A DNA stretch of 52,163 nt from Sporosarcina obsidiansis (GCF_009651005.1 NZ_WHVW01000022.1:1-52163), one strand, 5' to 3'. Counted from the first letter of the stretch, positions 25,504 to 34,941 are shown. Made by a program: numbers and translations. The notes: generated by a model not told the origin, from the letters alone.

Positions 25504-26412
25504 ATGAATATTGAGCAACTGGAGTATATTATTAAAGTAGCTGAGACACGCTCTATTTCTAATTCATCAGAAAGTCTTCACGTATCACAGGCGGGCATTA
25601 GTATGGCTATTACAAGCCTTGAAAAAGAATTGGGTATTAAAATATTCAAACGTTCACGAACAGGTACGGTGCCAACGGAAGAAGGAAGAGAGATTATTAA
25701 AACGGCCTATGAAGTTGTGAATAAACTGCAAGAAATAAGGGAAAAAGCCCAAACACATGTAGATATAATGGAAAAGGAATTAAGTCTTTCCGCTACACAA
25801 GGCTTATTTCTATCAATTTTGCCGAAAGCGTTAGCTTTGTTTAAGCAAAAGTATCCAGATGTGAACATAATTATTGAAGAAAAAAGGGGCCATTGTGTCA
25901 TTGATGATGTTAAAAACAATAAAGTCGATTTAGGTTTGATGCAAATTCCGAAAAAAAAGCCTATGGAACAGGAGTTAGAGTTTCGTACATTGCTGCAAAC
26001 TAAGATTGCTATCACTGTAAGTAAGTATTCTCCACTAGCCAGTCGTAAAAGTATCAGTTTAGAAGAAGTGATTGATCAAGATCTCGTCGTATATAACGGA
26101 CCAGACATGCAATATTTTATAAAATACCTTTTTCAGCATTACGGAAAAATGAATGTTCTCTTCTCTACAAATAATACAGAAATCATGAAAAAGACGGTTG
26201 CTGAAGATCTGGCTATTGCCTTTTCTTATGATTTTGGAATCAATCATGATCCTTACTATCTAAGCGGTGAACTTGTGTCCGTTCCTCTACTCAATTTAAA
26301 ACATGATACTTTAGAACTGGGATGGATACGGTCAAGTAAACACCGTCTCTCGAAAGCTACGAAAGAGTTTATTAAGTGTCTGGAACTTCTTACATCTCCC
26401 TACAAAAATTAG
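25504..26412 (+). CDS. LysR-family transcriptional regulator
   Basis: The 302-residue protein has the LysR helix-turn-helix (QLEYIIKVAETRSISNSSESLHVSQAGISMAITSLEKELGIKIFKR, residues 5-52) and a periplasmic-binding-like effector domain (90-300). Ribosome site GAGGGGGAAA. It is followed by about 500 bp of AT-rich DNA and a broken acyl-CoA dehydrogenase gene, then an MFS carrier and a hydrolase, so its natural target was probably that acyl-CoA operon. The effector is unknown; a small organic acid or acyl compound is the usual type. Confidence 0.9.
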   Translation: MNIEQLEYIIKVAETRSISNSSESLHVSQAGISMAITSLEKELGIKIFKRSRTGTVPTEEGREIIKTAYEVVNKLQEIREKAQTHVDIMEKELSLSATQGLFLSILPKALALFKQKYPDVNIIIEEKRGHCVIDDVKNNKVDLGLMQIPKKKPMEQELEFRTLLQTKIAITVSKYSPLASRKSISLEEVIDQDLVVYNGPDMQYFIKYLFQHYGKMNVLFSTNNTEIMKKTVAEDLAIAFSYDFGINHDPYYLSGELVSVPLLNLKHDTLELGWIRSSKHRLSKATKEFIKCLELLTSPYKN

Positions 26413-26911
26413 TTCGCTCATTTTCTTCAAAAGCCTCCTTGGAATGAAATTAAGAACGTTTCCATCTCCGAATTTGAAAAGGTCTGTTATATATAAAGAT
26501 TAGATCATTCCCCAACCAATATAAAATCTCACATAAAAGCATTCAGATAGGCTTTCTTGTGGGACTTTCTTTTCGCTAAAAAGCTCATAATGAAGTCTGT
26601 TCTGTCAAGTCATTATGACTTGTTAGAAAAAATTAAATGATGAGCAAAAAACAGCTCTTCTGACAGATTTTATATTTGTAGTCTTGAAACTTCAAATGGT
26701 TATAAATTTTAATTAAGTAAACATAAACAAAGGTTAATTTACATCAATAAAATTTATATTTATAATTAACAGAACATTAAAATATTTGGCGGGGTATTTT
26801 AATGCTTTATAGCTATAAAAGTATATATACATTTTTTGAGTAACAACGATCGTATGTAAGTAAGCACAGAATAACATCTAAAGAGAAAACTTTTAGAAAG
26901 AAGGAGAAACT
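26413..26911. other. Intergenic region with a repeated promoter segment
   Basis: No gene is visible. Bases 26732-26770 match 31026-31064, upstream of the second broken acyl-CoA dehydrogenase, at 32 of 39 positions (both begin around GTTAATTTAC-type sequence). The two dehydrogenase genes therefore seem to have duplicated together with their control region. AAGAAGGAG lies before the ATG at 26912. Confidence 0.55.
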
Positions 26912-27317
26912 ATGATCACAGCAGTTGGAGAAGATGTTGAAGTGATTTACGCTAAATTATGTAAATTTATTCAAGATGAATTGCTGCCTTATGAAGGCGA
27001 ACACAACTTGAATTCTGAAGAGGAAATCCCGATGGAAGCCATTAGATGGGTAAGAGAGCGTTCTCGTGAGTTAGGTTTTTATGGGGTAAACCTCCCTAGA
27101 GAGCTTGGAGGACAAAACCTCAGCCTTAAAGGGGAGAAGCGGCGTGATTGGAATGCTAAAAGAGGGAGCCAGTTGTAGCAAAGAAGAAATCATAAACTTT
27201 TGTCGTCAAAAAACATCCAATTATATGGTGCCTAAAGCCGTTTATTTGCGAGAAGCGTTTCCATTTATTGCCCTTAGAAAAATTGATAAAAAAGAATTAA
27301 AGAACATGTATTCATAA
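26912..27317 (+). pseudogene. Deletion chimera: acyl-CoA dehydrogenase N-terminus joined to acyl-CoA ligase C-terminus
   Basis: From 26912 the frame encodes a normal acyl-CoA dehydrogenase N-terminus (CKFIQDELLPYEGEHNLNSEE...RWVRERSRELGFYGVNLPRELGGQNLSLKG). At about 27132 the homology stops. In another frame, 27138-27317 encodes the last part of an AMP-forming acyl-CoA ligase: GMLKEGASCSKEEIINFCRQKTSNYMVPKAVYL...KIDKKELKNMYS, including the C-terminal catalytic-lysine motif. A deletion evidently removed the rest of both genes. The ligase tail shows that a native low-GC ligase once existed here, which matters for the GC-rich ligase at 33371. Confidence 0.85.
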
Positions 27318-27387
27318 GAATCAATAGAGATTAGTTAAAGAGAGCCGGGGATTTTTATCTTATTCCTGTCTGTAAGCTCTCTTATTT

Positions 27388-27401
27388 TGTAAGCGCTTTC
27401 T
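27388..27401 (+). promoter_or_regulatory. cre-like site before the MFS gene
   Basis: TGTAAGCGCTTTCT matches the CcpA-site consensus at all but the last position and has a near-perfect internal palindrome (AAGCGCTT). It lies 16 bases before the MFS start, overlapping the ribosome site region. Confidence 0.5.
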
Positions 27402-27416
27402 AAAAAAGGAGTGAAA

Positions 27417-28661
27417 ATGATGGTGAGTTTAACAGGTAGAAAACGAAAAGTAGTGATTATGATTCTCCTGTTTGTGGGAATGATTATAAGTTTCTTTGAC
27501 CGATTGGCTATTAATGTAGCAGCTATTCCGATTGAAAAAGAATTTGGGCTCAATCCCTCACAGGTAGGTTTATTAATAAGCGCTTTTTTCATTAGTTATT
27601 CACTTATGCAACCGCTTGGTGGATGGCTGACAGATAAATATGGCCCTAGGATATTAATCGTAATCTCCCTTGCAAGTTGGTCGATATTTACGGCTATGAC
27701 CGGTTTGGCATGGTCTTTTGCTTCATTGTTGTTTATTCGCTTTTTATTCGGTATAGGAGAAGGACCTTTTCATTCGGCAGCAGTAGCATCCATACATGAA
27801 AACTTTCCTGAAAAAGAAAGAGGGAGGGCGAACTCTTTCTTTTTGTCTGCACAAGGTATTGGCGGTGTTTTAGGGAGTGTAGCAGCTGCAGCAATGGTAG
27901 TTGCACTTGGATGGAGAGGAATGTTTGTTAGCCTGGGGGTCGTTGGCGTTTTTGTTGCTCTTATTTTTTGGATCGTTTTGAAGCCAAGTGATGCCCAAGC
28001 AACTAGTACAAGTATCCAACATAAAAAAAAGGTTCCCTTACGCCTCATATTCAAGATAGATAATATATGGAAAATTATTTTCGCTAAATTTTTTTCAAAT
28101 GTCGTTAGTTGGGGATTAGTTTCTTGGATGCCGATATACTTGGTAAAAGAAAGGGGAATTGACCTTGTCTCCGCAGGAGGATTAATGGCTATTCCTTATA
28201 TCTCTAGCTTTCTCATCATGAATTTGAGCGGTTGGCTTCTTGATAAGGTTATGGTAAGACGTGAGAAATATTTGATTGGTATTGGCTCACTTCTCGCAGC
28301 AGTCTTTCTTTATTGTATGTCGATAGCTGATTCTGTAACTCTCTTTATCACATTCTTTACATTTGCCTCTATATCTATATCTTTTATTGGAACAGGACTT
28401 TTTACCATTGTTTTGAAATATGGACCAAAAGAACTTATTGGTTCTGTCACGGGTCTTGTTACATTTTCCGGTCAAATCGCCGGAGCGGTTTCTCCGGTGG
28501 TGATCGGTTTGATTATAAGTCTATTTAATGGCTCTTATGATGCAGCATTCTGGTTCTTGGTCGCTTCTGCCATACTTGCTGCTATTAGTAGTCTTACAAT
28601 AAAGAATGAAAAAAATGATACATCTTCACCTGAATATTCTATAAGTAAAACACATATCTAA
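27417..28661 (+). CDS. MFS transporter (anion:cation symporter-like)
   Basis: The 414-residue protein has about 12 membrane helices. Conserved MFS loops are visible: SFFDRLAINVAAIPIEKEFGL in helix 1, GGWLTDKYGPRILI between helices 2 and 3, and RFLFGIGEGPFHSAAVASIHENFPEKERGRANS, typical of the ACS branch that carries organic anions. ATG 27417 (or 27420) follows AAGGAG. It is 100 bp after the dehydrogenase/ligase chimera and 21 bp before the serine hydrolase gene. Substrate unknown; the context suggests a carboxylate that the hydrolase releases or the lost ligase activated. Confidence 0.88.
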   Translation: MMVSLTGRKRKVVIMILLFVGMIISFFDRLAINVAAIPIEKEFGLNPSQVGLLISAFFISYSLMQPLGGWLTDKYGPRILIVISLASWSIFTAMTGLAWSFASLLFIRFLFGIGEGPFHSAAVASIHENFPEKERGRANSFFLSAQGIGGVLGSVAAAAMVVALGWRGMFVSLGVVGVFVALIFWIVLKPSDAQATSTSIQHKKKVPLRLIFKIDNIWKIIFAKFFSNVVSWGLVSWMPIYLVKERGIDLVSAGGLMAIPYISSFLIMNLSGWLLDKVMVRREKYLIGIGSLLAAVFLYCMSIADSVTLFITFFTFASISISFIGTGLFTIVLKYGPKELIGSVTGLVTFSGQIAGAVSPVVIGLIISLFNGSYDAAFWFLVASAILAAISSLTIKNEKNDTSSPEYSISKTHI

Positions 28662-28682
28662 ATAGGAAAGAGGTTGTGAAAA

Positions 28683-29927
28683 ATGAAGAATAGCTTTAAG
28701 AGACCAAAAGAACCGTCTAGTAATCTTGCTGAAACAACAAGTAATAATTCTTATTATAAGGAAGAAAGTGTTAATCTTAATGATTGGATGAAAGAAGAAA
28801 ATCTACGATGGACTCTTCATCATACTCGTCAACTGAGACCTAGCGTAAATGTTTGGAGAGGAGACAGTGCACCTACGCCACTCATACATGAATTACACGA
28901 CTTAGACGATCTTTCAGTTAGTGGCATGGATGGGCAGATTACTTCGCTTGTGGACATACTTAAGCAAACAGATACAGATGCATTTCTTGTGATGCATCAG
29001 GGTAAGGTTGTTTATGAAAAGTATTTTGCTGGGATACAATCATATTATCCGCATGGTTTAGCTTCTGTGACCAAGTCATTTGTAGGCATTCTAACAGCAA
29101 TGCAGCTGCATAATGGAAATATCCAATTAGATGACACAGTTGAAAAATATATTCCGGAGCTCTCTGGCAGTGCTTTTGCAGACGCAACGATCCAACAGCT
29201 TTTGGATATGCAAGTAGTTTGTCAATACCCTCAGCTATTTCCTCAAGCTAGTTATATTGATAATCAACTGCAGATATTGTTAATTGCTGTTGGCGCCCAG
29301 ATGGCAGAGAACAACTATATTGGTCCAAAGACAATCTATGAGTTTCTCTCTTGTACGAGCAAAGCAGTCGATCATGGCACTAAATTTCTTTACAGTAATG
29401 GGCCAACAGAAACATTAGGGTGGATTCTTCGGCGAATTAGTGGGAAAACTCTTGCAGAATTGCTAAGTGAACAAATTTGGTCAAAGTTAGGGAGTGAGGA
29501 GGATGCTTATTTCACGATAGATAAGGTTTTTACGGAACAAGCTTCAGGTGGTTTGTATGCTACTCTTCGTGACACGGCCCGCTTTGCTGAAATGCTACGT
29601 AATGATGGTTTCTACAACAAACAGCAGATTGTCCCCAAAGAGGTAATAAGTGAGATACGAAAGGGAGGCAATTTAAAACTATATACAGCCAGCGAATCTG
29701 TAAAGTATAAGCCGAGATATTCCTATCATAATCAATGGTGGGTAAATCATGGAAACAAATATGGGGCATTTGAAGCTCACGGAATATTTGGTCAGCGTAT
29801 CCATATTGCTCCTGAAGCGGAAATGGTGATTGTACAGTTTTCAAGCTATTCCGATCGTCAAAAATATAACGATTCATTCAAACTGTTTGATAAGGCTTTT
29901 AGTGATATTGCCGATCATTTCAACTAA
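28683..29927 (+). CDS. Serine hydrolase of the beta-lactamase/class C family
   Basis: The 414-residue cytosolic protein (no signal peptide seen) has the penicillin-binding/beta-lactamase fold. The nucleophile motif is SVTK (Ser128-Lys131), a YSN triad lies in KFLYSNGPTETLG, and a late HGIFGQ replaces the usual KTG box, as in 6-aminohexanoate-dimer hydrolase and esterase EstB relatives. It follows the MFS gene by 21 bp and ends before a strong terminator, forming a two-gene unit. Likely an amidase or esterase acting on an imported compound; beta-lactam hydrolysis is improbable without a signal peptide. Confidence 0.85.
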   Translation: MKNSFKRPKEPSSNLAETTSNNSYYKEESVNLNDWMKEENLRWTLHHTRQLRPSVNVWRGDSAPTPLIHELHDLDDLSVSGMDGQITSLVDILKQTDTDAFLVMHQGKVVYEKYFAGIQSYYPHGLASVTKSFVGILTAMQLHNGNIQLDDTVEKYIPELSGSAFADATIQQLLDMQVVCQYPQLFPQASYIDNQLQILLIAVGAQMAENNYIGPKTIYEFLSCTSKAVDHGTKFLYSNGPTETLGWILRRISGKTLAELLSEQIWSKLGSEEDAYFTIDKVFTEQASGGLYATLRDTARFAEMLRNDGFYNKQQIVPKEVISEIRKGGNLKLYTASESVKYKPRYSYHNQWWVNHGNKYGAFEAHGIFGQRIHIAPEAEMVIVQFSSYSDRQKYNDSFKLFDKAFSDIADHFN

Positions 29928-29983
29928 CGTTCTATGGCAATATCAGCTTAAAAATCCTCTATTTACATTTAGTTCCCTACAGG

Positions 29984-30003
29984 AAGCAGGAATATTCCTG
30001 CTT
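29984..30003 (+). terminator. Terminator after the serine hydrolase gene
   Basis: AAGCAGGAATATTCCTGCTT is fully self-complementary and is followed by a seven-T run (30002-30008). Confidence 0.85.
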
Positions 30004-30349
30004 TTTTTGTGTGCCCAGCATGGGTGTAGGGAAGAAGCTGAGGCCTTATGGCAACTGGAGCCAGATGAGAAACGGCTTATAAAAAAATGGTTCCGTAAAT
30101 CGAAAGAAAATCACATGGAGAAAGACCGATTTATCCACAACTTTGTCGATACCAACCTTGAAAATTCCTTGAAACTGAAATAAATTACTAATCTTGGAAG
30201 TGTAATCTCCAAACACAGAATACTCTCTTCGGTTCCTTTGATAGATATCATGTAAAAGCGAGAGAGTCATTGATGGAAGTCACCCTTGTAATAAGAATCT
30301 CTTTCCGTTGTATAGTATGGTGAAAAAGAGGTAAAAGGAGGTGGGAAAG
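30004..30349. other. Gap without a recognised gene
   Basis: An open stretch to 30183 encodes GCREEAEALWQLEPDEKRLIKKWFRKSKEN, perhaps the tail of a lost gene, but no start or family could be assigned. The rest is spacer. Confidence 0.35.
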
Positions 30350-30532
30350 TTGAATAAAATAAAATTGTTTTATAGCATCTTGAAGGAATTTGATAAAGGA
30401 AATGATCCTTCATTTAAAGATTATGATGTAACCTTAGAACAATTCGGAGACGTTGTTGAAATGATTGCTTTGGGCAATTTGATTGAAAATGCTACCATTC
30501 AAAGAGGTGGTATCTTCAATAAAGTTTCCTAA
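30350..30532 (+). pseudogene. YjcQ-like protein, N-terminal fragment
   Basis: TTG 30350 follows a strong AAGGAGGTGG site. The 60 residues (KLFYSILKEFDKGNDPSFKDYDVTLEQFGDVVEMI...NATIQRGG) resemble the winged-helix start of the Bacillus YjcQ family. The frame stops after 60 codons, and methylase-derived sequence on the other strand begins immediately, so this is a truncated copy. YjcQ function is not known to me. Confidence 0.6.
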
Positions 30533-30536
30533 AATT

Positions 30537-30992
30537 GTTGATTTAACCTTTCAGGCATATAATCAACTTCGTAAGTTATCTGCTCAATACCTATATATCG
30601 ACGGTTCATTTTATGAGCTACTTCTGTGGTCGTTCCGCTACCAGCAAAGAAATCTAAAAAAATACAGTACACAAAGAAATAATACGATGCAATAATCTTT
30701 CTGGTTTCGGTGTTGAAAAAGGCTGATTCTCTCCAAAAAGAGCGATAGCTTCCTTCTTAGCTTCCTGATTATGACCAACTTCCTTATTAGGCCACCATGT
30801 TCAAGCTGCTCTTCCTAGTGATTCTGCTAAATAAATTTTTCTTCTCAGCATTGCATCACCATTTTTACCAAACCACATTCTTCCTTCTTCTCTCAGTTAC
30901 TTATATTTCGTTTCAATGTTTTTCCAACATCGTCCTGGTGGGGGAGAATATTCAACTCCAGAAGGATTTGAATCAAGATCATCTATAAATTA
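30537..30992 (-). pseudogene. Type III restriction-modification methylase (Mod) remnant
   Basis: Reading the minus strand from 30992 gives NPSGVEYSPPPGRCWKN, then EEGRMWFGKNGDAM, WWPNKEVGHNQEAKKEAIALFGENQPFSTPKPERLLHRII, and finally FLDFFAGSGTTTEVAHKMNRRYIGIEQ. The last piece is the AdoMet-binding FxGxG motif of N6-adenine methylases, and the order is that of the C-terminal half of type III Mod subunits. In-frame stops (two near 30800-30900) and the lack of the N-terminal half and of any res gene make it non-functional. Confidence 0.82.
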
Positions 30993-31122
30993 GATATCAA
31001 TTTTACTTAAGTTATTATAATGAACGTTTAATTTACTTCAATAATATTTATGGTTACAATTAATTTAATATTTAGATCATTTGTGAATTTGATCTAAATA
31101 AAGAAGAAGGAGGGGAAATCTT

Positions 31123-32006
31123 TGCTTTTGACGTTAAAAGAGGATTTAAAGGTACTTCGCCTTATATTACGGGATTTTTATCTAAAATGAGTTGTTCCCT
31201 TACGAACAGGAGCATCAGTTAAATGCCGAGGACGATGTTTCAATGGAAGCGATTAAATGGGTAAGAAAGCGATCAAGGGAACTTGGCTTTTATGGAATTA
31301 CCCTGCCTAAAGAACTTGGTGCGCAGGCTCTTAGCTTAAAAGGACTATGCATATTAAAAGAAGAATTGGTTCGCTCTGGAGCTGTTTTATGGGGCCAGAT
31401 GATTGGAGAAATAGGCGGCCCGCTACGGATAGGGCAAATGCCGGGGAGCTTTACACAGGAGCAAAAAGAAAAATACGTTATTCCGGTAGTTACCGGAGAG
31501 GCTAGCTTTTGTTTTGCGCTTACCCGAACCACATGCCGGCTCCGATGCATTTGCTATTGAAACGACGGCGGTTAGAGATGGAGCTGATTATGTGCTAAAC
31601 GGAAAGAAGCATTTTATCAGTGCGGCCCCTTATGCCATTGTGATTGCCAAGGAGTTGACGGTGGAAGGAAATGAGAGAATTACAGCATTAAGCGATCCAG
31701 CATATGCGGGCAGAAATGGCTACGGAAATCTATGCCGCGAGATGCATGGTCTACGATGTGATTGAAAAAATTGACCGGAGAGAAGAAGATCGTGCAGGCG
31801 CTTCTATGGCTAAATTGTTTGCTGCAGAGGTAACTAATCGTGTAGCGGACAAGGCCATCCAAATTTTCGGTTCGCAGGGGTTGGAAAAAGGGCATCCCGT
31901 GGAAAAAATGTACAGAAGTTCGCGTATGTTCCGAATTCTTAGCGGTACCTCAGAAATCCAAAAGAATACCATTGCCAAGGAATTGTTTAAAGAAAAAGCA
32001 CTATAA
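31123..32006 (+). pseudogene. Broken acyl-CoA dehydrogenase
   Basis: TTG 31123 behind AAGGAGGGG opens a frame that soon shifts. The pieces are LFPYEQEHQLNAEDDVSMEAIKWVRKRSRELGFYGITLPKELGAQALSLKG through VTGEASFCFALT (31192-31530), a second frame with EPHAGSDAFAIETTAVRDGADYVLNGKKHFISAAPYA (31514-31650), then after an internal loss AEMATEIYAARCMVYDVIEK to RSSRMFRILSGTSEIQKNTIAKEL (31704-32006). At least two frameshifts and a deletion of the central beta domain and the start of the C-terminal helices are evident. It is a close relative of the 26912 fragment and shares its upstream region. It precedes the intact racemase-like gene by 33 bp. Confidence 0.88.
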
Positions 32007-32039
32007 TTACTTTGCTGAAAAGAGGAGGAAGGATTCATT

Positions 32040-33224
32040 ATGTTTAACTACTTTAAACAGTTAAAGGTCATTGACTTATCCCTATTGCTACCTGGACCAT
32101 ATTGTACTATGCTGCTGGGCGATTTGGGAATGGAAATCATTAAAGTTGAAGATACCAGGCGTGGAGATGACACAAGAGTAAATTCACGACCGATCTTCAA
32201 CATGGTAAATCGAAATAAAAAGTCAATTGCCCTTGATTTGAAGCAGGAAGCAGGCAGAGAGATTCTGCGCCGCTTGGTGGCGGAGGCGGATGTTTTTATT
32301 GAAGGTTTTCGTCCTGGCGTCATTGACCGTTTGGGTTTTGGATATGAACAGGTAAAAGAAATCAATCCGCAGATCGTTTATTGTTCCCTGTCAGGATTTG
32401 GGCAAACAGGTCCTTATAAGGATCGGGCTGGCCATGATTTAAACTTTTTAGCTTTGTCTGGCATGGTCGGTATTCCATCCCATATGGATTTGCCAACTAC
32501 ACGCCCTGCCTCCAGAGTAGCTGATTTGGCTGGTGGGCTGGTGGCCGCTTTCTCTATTCTTGCTGCTTTAATGGAGACACAATATACGAAGGAAGGGCAG
32601 TATGTTGACGTGGCCATGACAGACATTTTAGCTACTTGGGTGGGATTAGTTATGCCTGTACTAGTGAAAGATGGGAAAGCGCTTTCATCAAAGGAGTCTC
32701 TGATAGTTATGCCCGGTAATGATATGTTTGAAACAAAAGAAGGAAAATGGCTGTCTCTCGGTTTGAATGAAGATAAATTTTGGATTAACTTTCTTAATTG
32801 TCTGCAGGAAGAATTTCCAGTCCTCGGCTTAGAACAATGGAAAAAACCGGCAGAAAGAATACGCAAAAAGGTGGAACTTCATCATTTGATAAAGGGTATT
32901 ATTCTTTCCAAACCAAATAGCTATTGGGAAGAAGTTTTTTCCTCTCAGGATATCCCATGGGCTCCTGTTAATAACGCGGTTGAAGTCATGGAAGATCCAC
33001 ATTTGATGGCACGTCAGATTTTTCAAGAATGGAATAATCCGGAAACAGGCGAGAAGGAACGGCATGTGAGATTCCCAGTTCTCTTCTCTACCCCATTGCA
33101 TGAAAACCATACCTTGGCCCCAGCATTAGGGCAAAATACGGAAGAAATATTGCAGGGTCTTCATTACCAGCCTTTAGATATCGAAAAACTACGACAAATT
33201 AAGGCCGTAGGTAACCAATCTTAA
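32040..33224 (+). CDS. CaiB/BaiF-family protein, alpha-methylacyl-CoA racemase-like
   Basis: The intact 394-residue protein belongs to the family III CoA-transferase fold (LKVIDLSLLLPGPYCTMLLGDLGMEIIKVED...). Two features point to the racemase branch. The motif is RAGHDLNFLALSG with His132, and ADLAGG supplies Asp162, exactly 30 residues later, the same spacing as the catalytic His126/Asp156 pair of mycobacterial methylacyl-CoA racemase. It would then epimerise 2-methyl (or 2-substituted) acyl-CoAs. Native low-GC composition. It follows the broken dehydrogenase, and the GC-rich block begins about 15 bp after its stop. A true CoA transferase, as in carnitine metabolism, is the alternative. Confidence 0.78.
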   Translation: MFNYFKQLKVIDLSLLLPGPYCTMLLGDLGMEIIKVEDTRRGDDTRVNSRPIFNMVNRNKKSIALDLKQEAGREILRRLVAEADVFIEGFRPGVIDRLGFGYEQVKEINPQIVYCSLSGFGQTGPYKDRAGHDLNFLALSGMVGIPSHMDLPTTRPASRVADLAGGLVAAFSILAALMETQYTKEGQYVDVAMTDILATWVGLVMPVLVKDGKALSSKESLIVMPGNDMFETKEGKWLSLGLNEDKFWINFLNCLQEEFPVLGLEQWKKPAERIRKKVELHHLIKGIILSKPNSYWEEVFSSQDIPWAPVNNAVEVMEDPHLMARQIFQEWNNPETGEKERHVRFPVLFSTPLHENHTLAPALGQNTEEILQGLHYQPLDIEKLRQIKAVGNQS

Positions 33225-33370
33225 AAGGAAGGATAGAGTGTATATGCAACAGACTACATTTCAGTCATTCCCGTGAATAGCCGCCTAGCCGGATGTCGCG
33301 GACTGTACGTGATCGTCTAGCACGCATCTGCCTGCTAGAAACTTTTATCACATTTGAGGAGGAACGAAAA

Positions 33371-34924
33371 TTGGATATTTGTATGCATATTTATCGAGGT
33401 GCCCGCTACTGGCCCGATCGGCTGGCGGTGGTCTGCGGCCCACGCAGTCTGACGTTTGCCCAGCTCAACGAGCGCAGCAACCGGCTTGCTAACGCCTTGC
33501 TGGGGCTAGGCCTGCGCAAGGGCGACCGGGTCGCGGTGCAGGCGCGCAACTGCACGCAGTTGGTGGAACTAGAGACCGCATTGCTGAAAGCCGGCCTAGT
33601 CAAGGCGGCGCTGAATGCGCGCTTCACAGCCGCCGAAGTGAGCGACGTGATTTCGAATGCCAAGCCGGTGGTGATGATCGTCGGCCCCGGCTTTACCCAT
33701 TACAACCGCGAGACTGCAGGGTTCGGGTCGGTGCGCCATTTCATCAGCATGAACGGCCAGGGCGACGACATGCTCGACTATGAATCCCTGCTCGCTGCCG
33801 CCGATTCCGATGCGCCGCAGGTCCAGGTCAGCGAGTCCGATCTAGCCGCCTTGCACTTCTCTTCCGGCTCGACCGGGAAGATCAAGGCGGCGATGCAAAC
33901 GTTCCGCAACCGGATGGCTTGCATCCGCAAGATGCTGTTCAACAACGAAGTCGCACCGCGTCCGGGCGACCGGCTTTGTCTAGTCGGCCCCATCACGCAC
34001 GCGAGCGGCATGTTCATGCAGCCTTATCTGTTTGCCGGTGCGACGCTGTACATTTTGGAGAAGTTCGATTCGGCTGAATTCCTGGCTGCGGTCGAGCAAC
34101 ACCGGATCACGCACGCATTCATGGTTCCAACCATGATTCACATGCTGCTGCAGGAACCGACACTGGCCACGCGCGACCTGTCGAGTCTGCGAATGATCTT
34201 TTACGGCGCCGCGCCGATGGCTCCCGCCCGTATCGAGGAGGCGTGGCAGCGCATCGGGCCGATTCTGACGCAGGGTTATGGGGCGAGCGAATCCACCTCG
34301 GGCGTCACGCTCTTGACCGTGCAGGATCATGCCGAAGCGCTACGCGACGCACCGCACCGCCTGGCCTCTTGCGGGCGGGCTTATGCCGAATCCCAGGTTC
34401 GGGTCGTCAACGAGCGCGGCGAGGATGTGAACGGCGACGAGGTTGGCGAGATCATCATCAGCGGAGACGATGTTTTCGTCGGCTATTGGGGAGAGCCTGA
34501 GCTGACGGATGAGGTGCTGGTCGAAGGCTGGCTACATACGGGCGACCTGGCCCGAGTCGATGAACAGGGCTTCATCTACATCGTCGACCGCAAGAAGGAC
34601 ATGGTGGTATCGGGCGGATTCAACGTCTATCCGACCGAGGTCGAGGCGGCGCTGTACCGGCATCCGGCGGTATATGAAGCCTGCGTGATCGGCGTGCCGG
34701 ACGAGCGCTGGGGTGAGGCGGTCAAGGCGGTAGTCGTCACACGCGATGGCCATACGTTGAACGAGCAAGAGCTGATCGCGCACTGCCGCACACTGCTTGC
34801 CAACTACAAGGCTCCGCGCAGCGTCGATTTCGTCGCTGTGCTGCCCAAGAATGCCAACGGCAAGCTGGCGCGCAAGGAGGTTCGCCAGTCGTACTGGGTT
34901 GGACAGCAGCGCATGGTGAATTGA
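33371..34924 (+). CDS. AMP-forming acyl-CoA ligase (GC-rich, foreign type)
   Basis: The 517-residue enzyme belongs to the ANL family that activates carboxylic acids with ATP and CoA. Motifs are in order: RSLTFAQLNERSNRLA, the P-loop HFSSGSTGKIKAAMQT, GPITHASGMFM, QGYGASEST, GWLHTGDLARVDEQGFIYIVDRKKDMVVSGGFNVYPTEVE, and the catalytic lysine in NANGKLARKEV. TTG 33371 has AGGAGG eight bases upstream; an ATG four codons later is the alternative, and the frame is open further up to 33293 without a ribosome site. Composition is unlike the flanking genes. The substrate (short, branched or aromatic acid) is not evident. It may replace the native ligase whose tail remains at 27138-27317. Confidence 0.88.
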   Translation: MDICMHIYRGARYWPDRLAVVCGPRSLTFAQLNERSNRLANALLGLGLRKGDRVAVQARNCTQLVELETALLKAGLVKAALNARFTAAEVSDVISNAKPVVMIVGPGFTHYNRETAGFGSVRHFISMNGQGDDMLDYESLLAAADSDAPQVQVSESDLAALHFSSGSTGKIKAAMQTFRNRMACIRKMLFNNEVAPRPGDRLCLVGPITHASGMFMQPYLFAGATLYILEKFDSAEFLAAVEQHRITHAFMVPTMIHMLLQEPTLATRDLSSLRMIFYGAAPMAPARIEEAWQRIGPILTQGYGASESTSGVTLLTVQDHAEALRDAPHRLASCGRAYAESQVRVVNERGEDVNGDEVGEIIISGDDVFVGYWGEPELTDEVLVEGWLHTGDLARVDEQGFIYIVDRKKDMVVSGGFNVYPTEVEAALYRHPAVYEACVIGVPDERWGEAVKAVVVTRDGHTLNEQELIAHCRTLLANYKAPRSVDFVAVLPKNANGKLARKEVRQSYWVGQQRMVN

Positions 34925-34941
34925 AACTGGAGAGGAACGCA

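Noticed and set aside
28683..29927. Beta-lactamase (antibiotic resistance) call
   Set aside because: SxxK and YxN motifs fit the wider serine hydrolase family, but there is no signal peptide and no KTG box, so a resistance role is not supported.
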